10,165 nucleotides of DNA. Origin: Asterionellopsis glacialis. Lineage: Eukaryota > Bacillariophyta > Plagiogrammaphyceae > Rhaphoneidales > Asterionellopsidaceae. The notes under the pieces are model-generated. The model searched no databases and had not been told where the DNA came from. It saw only the letters and a list, made by a program, of their open reading frames with translations. The stretch spans positions 1-10,165 of the forward strand of contig WKLE02003306.1 of NCBI GenBank assembly GCA_014885115.2, given 5' to 3'. A program made the translations under genes and the position numbers. Below, in pieces: positions 6,941 to 10,165 of this stretch; the stretch's first letter is position 1, and each line of letters opens with the position of its first letter.

Positions 6941-8876
6941 ACATTCTACCCCACAAGACCCAGCGGCAGAAGCAGCACACCAATCTATTGGATCCGCTCG
7001 TCTCGTAGTGGACCAAGAAATCACAGAATCCAATGGTGTCGACAAGGCTGAGCTTAAGCTCGAGGAAGATATGTTTAGTCTCATTTTTGTTGCCAACATT
7101 AGGAGTGGAGCATTTTTTACCGCAACAATGTTCTTTGTGCTTCAGGTTACAGTACTTGTCCTTGTCATTTTCAATCTTCTCCGAGATGCACCGGAGGGAA
7201 ATCCATTGAAAGTCCCACTTCGTAACACAAGAGATGTTACAACAGCGCAGGCGTTGGCAATCTATATTTCGCTCTTATCGCAGAGTGACATTACCACAAG
7301 TCTTGATCTATTCCATACTCGATACAACCAGTTGGAAACATTCCCTTTTGCATCTCGGATCAAATGGATTTTGTCCAACTCCTGTCGAATGCTTGTGGGT
7401 ATATTGGCAATCGGAGCAAGTTTTATCATTGTCGTGCAGTCCACGGAGGTCCTTGAGCTCTTTTTCAATTTTGCCGCCGTGTATTTTATTTCCGAACTCG
7501 ACAATATTGCATTCCAACTTGCCATGAGAGGATATTTTTCACCAGAGGTCGAAAAGATTGCCAAGAATACAACATTGTTTCGTTTCAAGTCAGGTCAAAT
7601 CAAAGGTCTGCACGTTCGCTTGCAATCCATGACGCGAATCATATCCATCCGTGCCTTGACTCTATGCCTCTTTTTAATTGCCTTGTATACCGGGTGGGGC
7701 GTCATTACGGCCAGGCAGGTTACTGGATACTACCTGAACTATGTCTGCCAGACATTCGATGTGCGATTTGGAGATCAGTATTATGATTTTTTTCGTGGTC
7801 AAGAATGTAATGTAGAAGTGCAAGATGGATGTCTGTGGAAAAATAGGACACGTCCCCTGCATTACGGCCCGTTCAGCGATGTGTACGTTGCAGTCAAAGA
7901 GGAGGGAAATCATAATAATAGATACAAGCTCAAGGACGATCGCCCCGTTTACTACCAACGTGGAGCCGTGGATGGGTTTGGAGATGGCAGCCCCCCTGGA
8001 ATTATATCCTACTGCAAAGAGGAAGAAGCATGGGTCTTTACGATTGAGAATGTTACAAAATCAAGGGCCGATTCCTGCAACTGGTTGCTCAGATCCCCCA
8101 AGACTGATGCATATTCCCTTCACGAAGCACCCATGACTGGTTGGTCCATCTGGACAGGAATTCTGGTTCTTGCCCAAGATTTTTCAATTGGTTGTGCCGA
8201 ATGTGAAAATGATGTGGATTGCAATTATCACGGAGTTTGTGGCGCCCAAGACAGTAAAGTGTGCTCCTGTGAAACATCCTGGGTGGGAAATCATTGTCAA
8301 TCCTGTGCCGGTTGCACAGAACTGTCTGAAACAGTTGCATTGTCGCATGGAACAGAATTGAAGGCAAACGAAACCTTTATCCTTCTCGACGGAACCGTAT
8401 TGTACAACCGCCCGGTGTATTACAGGCTTCGTCCAATTTACTACAATCTCTGGGGGGGAGATCCCGTTGACTCGCTTGTGCACAATACGTCAGTCGATAT
8501 ACTGTTTTATGCTGGGACTCGTTTTTATATTGTTTCCTGGGAAAATTTCCTTTCCGAGCCGAGGGTAATCCAAGAAATGGATATACTTCGTCTCAAAAAC
8601 TTCATGACAAACTACCACTCAAGTTGGAACCTTGACGACAATATCAATCGAACCTTTTACTTTTACACAGAAGTGACCGAGAAACCAATGCCGATCGAAG
8701 TGACTTGGTATAAGAGAACTGAAGCCACCTATATTAACTTGGTGGACGAGCTCATTTCAGGGCCTCCTGACGAACAAGAAAGCTTGAGTTTTGACTGCGC
8801 GATTGATGAGGAGAGAGATGCCTGCTCCTTTACTCGGTCTTCCCAAAATCTAGATGGCAAGGAGCTGCAGTCTTGA
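6882..8876 (+). CDS. Multi-pass membrane protein with lumenal EGF-like module
   Basis: Intronless, 664 residues. A charged N-terminus (1-75) precedes a strong membrane helix at about 79-100, further hydrophobic segments at about 168-189 and 190-210 (the latter with Glu and Asp, perhaps not spanning), and another at about 257-277. The basic stretch 215-257 between the last two should be cytosolic. The large C-terminal region (278-664) is predicted lumenal or extracellular: it carries five NxS/T sequons (Asn 321, 390, 496, 535, 589) and an EGF-like cysteine array, Cys 441, 447, 453, 461, 463 and 472, flanked by Cys 438, 475 and 478. Related beta-rich modules flank it, marked by RPVYYQR (354-360) and RPVYYRLRPIYYNLW (510-524). 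EGF-like membrane proteins of this style recur in diatoms; the function is unknown. An upstream out-of-frame ATG at 6875 begins a 21-codon frame overlapping this start, but 6882 opens the long frame. Confidence 0.88.
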   Translation: MSSKEETNHNHNLLHDKKDEHSTPQDPAAEAAHQSIGSARLVVDQEITESNGVDKAELKLEEDMFSLIFVANIRSGAFFTATMFFVLQVTVLVLVIFNLLRDAPEGNPLKVPLRNTRDVTTAQALAIYISLLSQSDITTSLDLFHTRYNQLETFPFASRIKWILSNSCRMLVGILAIGASFIIVVQSTEVLELFFNFAAVYFISELDNIAFQLAMRGYFSPEVEKIAKNTTLFRFKSGQIKGLHVRLQSMTRIISIRALTLCLFLIALYTGWGVITARQVTGYYLNYVCQTFDVRFGDQYYDFFRGQECNVEVQDGCLWKNRTRPLHYGPFSDVYVAVKEEGNHNNRYKLKDDRPVYYQRGAVDGFGDGSPPGIISYCKEEEAWVFTIENVTKSRADSCNWLLRSPKTDAYSLHEAPMTGWSIWTGILVLAQDFSIGCAECENDVDCNYHGVCGAQDSKVCSCETSWVGNHCQSCAGCTELSETVALSHGTELKANETFILLDGTVLYNRPVYYRLRPIYYNLWGGDPVDSLVHNTSVDILFYAGTRFYIVSWENFLSEPRVIQEMDILRLKNFMTNYHSSWNLDDNINRTFYFYTEVTEKPMPIEVTWYKRTEATYINLVDELISGPPDEQESLSFDCAIDEERDACSFTRSSQNLDGKELQS

Positions 8877-9099
8877 GATCCATGTTCGATATCTCGCCGA
8901 CTCTCTCTAAGTACAATATTAATCAAGACGAATGTAATTGTTACCTTTATTATACCACTTCTTTAAGCTCTGGCATTTGCTGCTGAATATCTTCTCAGAA
9001 CCTTTTGCCTATTTTTTTTTTTCATATTGGATGGGACAATCCTGAAACAAGAAGCTGGTGTGTTCACCTCAGGGTGGACAGTTGAAAAAGAAGAAAAAT

Positions 9100-9302
9100 C
9101 TATTGATTTTTGTATTGAGAACCTCAGGTGTGTTTGGTGCATCTTATCTTGGTGCCATTACCAAGAGATTCGGTGCATTGTGCATGTCAGAAACAATCAC
9201 TGCACGCAGAGCTACTGTTGTGTGTGTGTGTTTTGAGCTTTACCATTTTTTCCAAACCCAACAACCTTTCAACATGCAAAGGGCGTCATTTTCGTTTTTG
9301 GG
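9100..9302 (+). pseudogene. Degenerate fragment of an SLC35B/UAA-type nucleotide-sugar or PAPS transporter
   Basis: Three adjacent pieces in three frames resemble the C-terminal membrane helices of SLC35B-type transporters (PAPS transporter 2 and relatives). Piece one (9100-9222) reads SGVFGASYLGAITKRFGAL then SETITARRATVV, matching the family's TGYFG-x-S and FGAL-x(5)-TTGRKA signatures. Piece two (9230-9259) reads VLSFTIFSKP, matching LSF-x-F-x-KPF. Piece three (9258-9302) reads TFQHAKGVIFVFG, like the family's final FQ-x-VWSGLLVVLG helix. The first frame change falls at a GT microsatellite (9220-9231), the second near 9258. No earlier helices of a normal 300-400 residue protein are recognisable upstream. 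The order and spacing match the family, so I favour a relic of a once intact copy. A small-exon gene is less likely because no GT-AG sites separate the pieces. Confidence 0.6.
9220..9231 (+). repeat. GT microsatellite
   Basis: A short GT run lies exactly where the transporter-like reading frame shifts from the first to the second piece. Slippage in such a repeat is a simple way to lose the frame. Confidence 0.7.
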
Positions 9303-9431
9303 GACTCTCCCTGGTGCAAGGCATTGCATCAAGACACCGAAATTATGATGAAGGTTTTGGGATGGACGACGGCGTGATATGTCCTTGTTTGGTAATTTAA
9401 AAAAAGAAGAAGTGGCTTCACAGATGCAGTC

Positions 9432-9575
9432 ATGGGAGCTATTACCTACACTCCTTCACGATTGTTTCATAGAGATGATACCACTTGTTTCAAGACGACA
9501 AAGTCAGACATGACTGAAGAAATGAGCCATGTTGATGTGAGACTAGAATTGACTGAGATTGAATTTAAAACTTGA
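9432..9575 (+). other. Short unassigned open frame after the transporter relic
   Basis: A 47-codon ATG frame ends at TGA 9573-9575. The frame is open from 9396, just after a stop. The peptide is hydrophilic, with an acidic C-terminal half (MTEEMSHVDVRLELTEIEF) that is more protein-like than the surrounding A/T-rich DNA. It may be the eroded tail of the same transporter locus, the last exon of a lost gene, or chance. I recognise no family. Confidence 0.2.
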
Positions 9576-10000
9576 AGTATGATACATATATTTCGAAGAA
9601 CAAAGGCGACTTGAATTTATCTCTCTTTTTTTTTTCTTGTACTCCGTGACAAGCAATCAACACCACTATGCAGAAATTCAAATCGTTTTAAGTAAAAATT
9701 TTAAGTTGACTATAGGTAGGACAAAGTCATTGCAGATAGTCTTTTATGTCAACTGCGAGTATATTGTGTTAGTAGTTAGTAAAATAATTAAATGGTTGAT
9801 AAACTCAAAGAATAATAGCATCTCTAATATTGATGGTATGTTCCAACGACATTACTGGAATGATTCCTCTAAGCAGATTATAGGTTTATCCCGATTTGAA
9901 AAAGCTAAGTACTTTGCTCATAAATTTTGAAAGTTTAACAAAAAAGACTACATCGAAAAGTTTAAAAATATATATTACATGTTACGGAATTTGTGAAATT
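9576..10000. other. A/T-rich intergenic region
   Basis: No gene is supported here. A 97-codon frame (9637-9930) starts at TTG, has no internal ATG until 9838, and is rich in Asn, Lys and Ile as expected for random A/T-rich sequence. The stretch should contain the 3' UTR of the minus-strand gene at the right edge. Confidence 0.55.
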
Positions 10001-10165
10001 CTACGCATCTTTATTCATTGTTTTTTCAAGGGAAACTGGTGATCGCAACCATTGCAAAATTTCATCATTTGTGAGGCTCTCAATTTCATTGTTGCCAAGC
10101 ATGGGAGGATCAAAAACACGAATGCCTTCGCGCATTTGTGAAAGTGGTGTAGCAAATTGATTATA
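10001..10165 (-). CDS. C-terminal fragment of an unidentified protein, cut by the window edge
   Basis: On the minus strand the frame is open from the window edge for 54 codons to TAG (10003-10001). The peptide has a balanced, protein-like composition with motifs such as MREGIRVFDPPMLGNNEIES, then LTNDEILQWLRSPVSLEK, quite unlike the biased products of the neighbouring A/T-rich spacer, and the local base composition is also richer in G and C. The amphipathic NDEILQWLRSP segment suggests a C-terminal helix. I do not recognise the family and give no function. The 5' part lies beyond the right edge. A 54-codon open frame alone could arise by chance; the composition change is the main support. Confidence 0.5.
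   Translation of the reverse strand, partial: YNQFATPLSQMREGIRVFDPPMLGNNEIESLTNDEILQWLRSPVSLEKTMNKDA

Noticed and set aside
7262..7588. 108-codon minus-strand frame and several other frames inside 6882-8876.
   Set aside because: All are shadows of the EGF-like membrane protein, whose frame explains the whole interval.
9637..9930. 97-codon plus-strand frame.
   Set aside because: It begins at TTG, lacks an ATG for most of its length, and has an Asn/Lys/Ile bias typical of chance frames in A/T-rich DNA.

Overview
The window looks like nuclear DNA from a diatom, most likely a pennate one, in a draft assembly (four Ns at 6039-6042). The evidence is long, mostly intron-poor genes with a single 125-base GT-AG intron, fairly AT-rich spacers, and three protein types familiar from diatom genomes: a type II membrane protein with a secretory-side beta-propeller, an F-box protein with a parallel beta-helix, and a multi-pass membrane protein with a lumenal EGF-like module. 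The assignment rests on protein style; no marker gene is present. Nothing is bacterial: there are no operons, ribosome binding sites, CRISPR array or intact transposase.

Layout, left to right. Positions 1-678 hold no convincing gene, but carry dense GTAC-type dyads (84-176), a nested palindrome (341-375) and a TATA-like box (632-639) just before the first gene. Positions 679-2745 (+) encode a 688-residue single-pass membrane protein with seven propeller-blade motifs. A convergent spacer (2746-3471) follows. Positions 5471-3472 (-) encode a two-exon, 624-residue F-box/beta-helix protein. A 1.4 kb divergent spacer (5472-6881) contains the assembly gap, a 48-base imperfect tandem repeat, a CT/GA palindrome and a roughly 322-base element bounded by 18-base perfect inverted repeats, which looks like a MITE or foldback element. 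Positions 6882-8876 (+) encode the 664-residue EGF-like membrane protein. Downstream, 9100-9302 is a broken remnant of a nucleotide-sugar/PAPS transporter of the SLC35B (UAA) type, readable only by changing frame twice. The right edge (10165-10001, -) holds the C-terminal 54 codons of an unrecognised gene that runs off the window.

The genes do not form an obvious pathway. Two encode proteins whose large C-terminal domains should face the secretory lumen or cell exterior, one is a probable SCF ubiquitin-ligase substrate adaptor, and each appears to be its own transcription unit. The least ordinary parts are the transporter relic, the inverted-repeat element and the tandemly related lumenal modules of the EGF-like protein.
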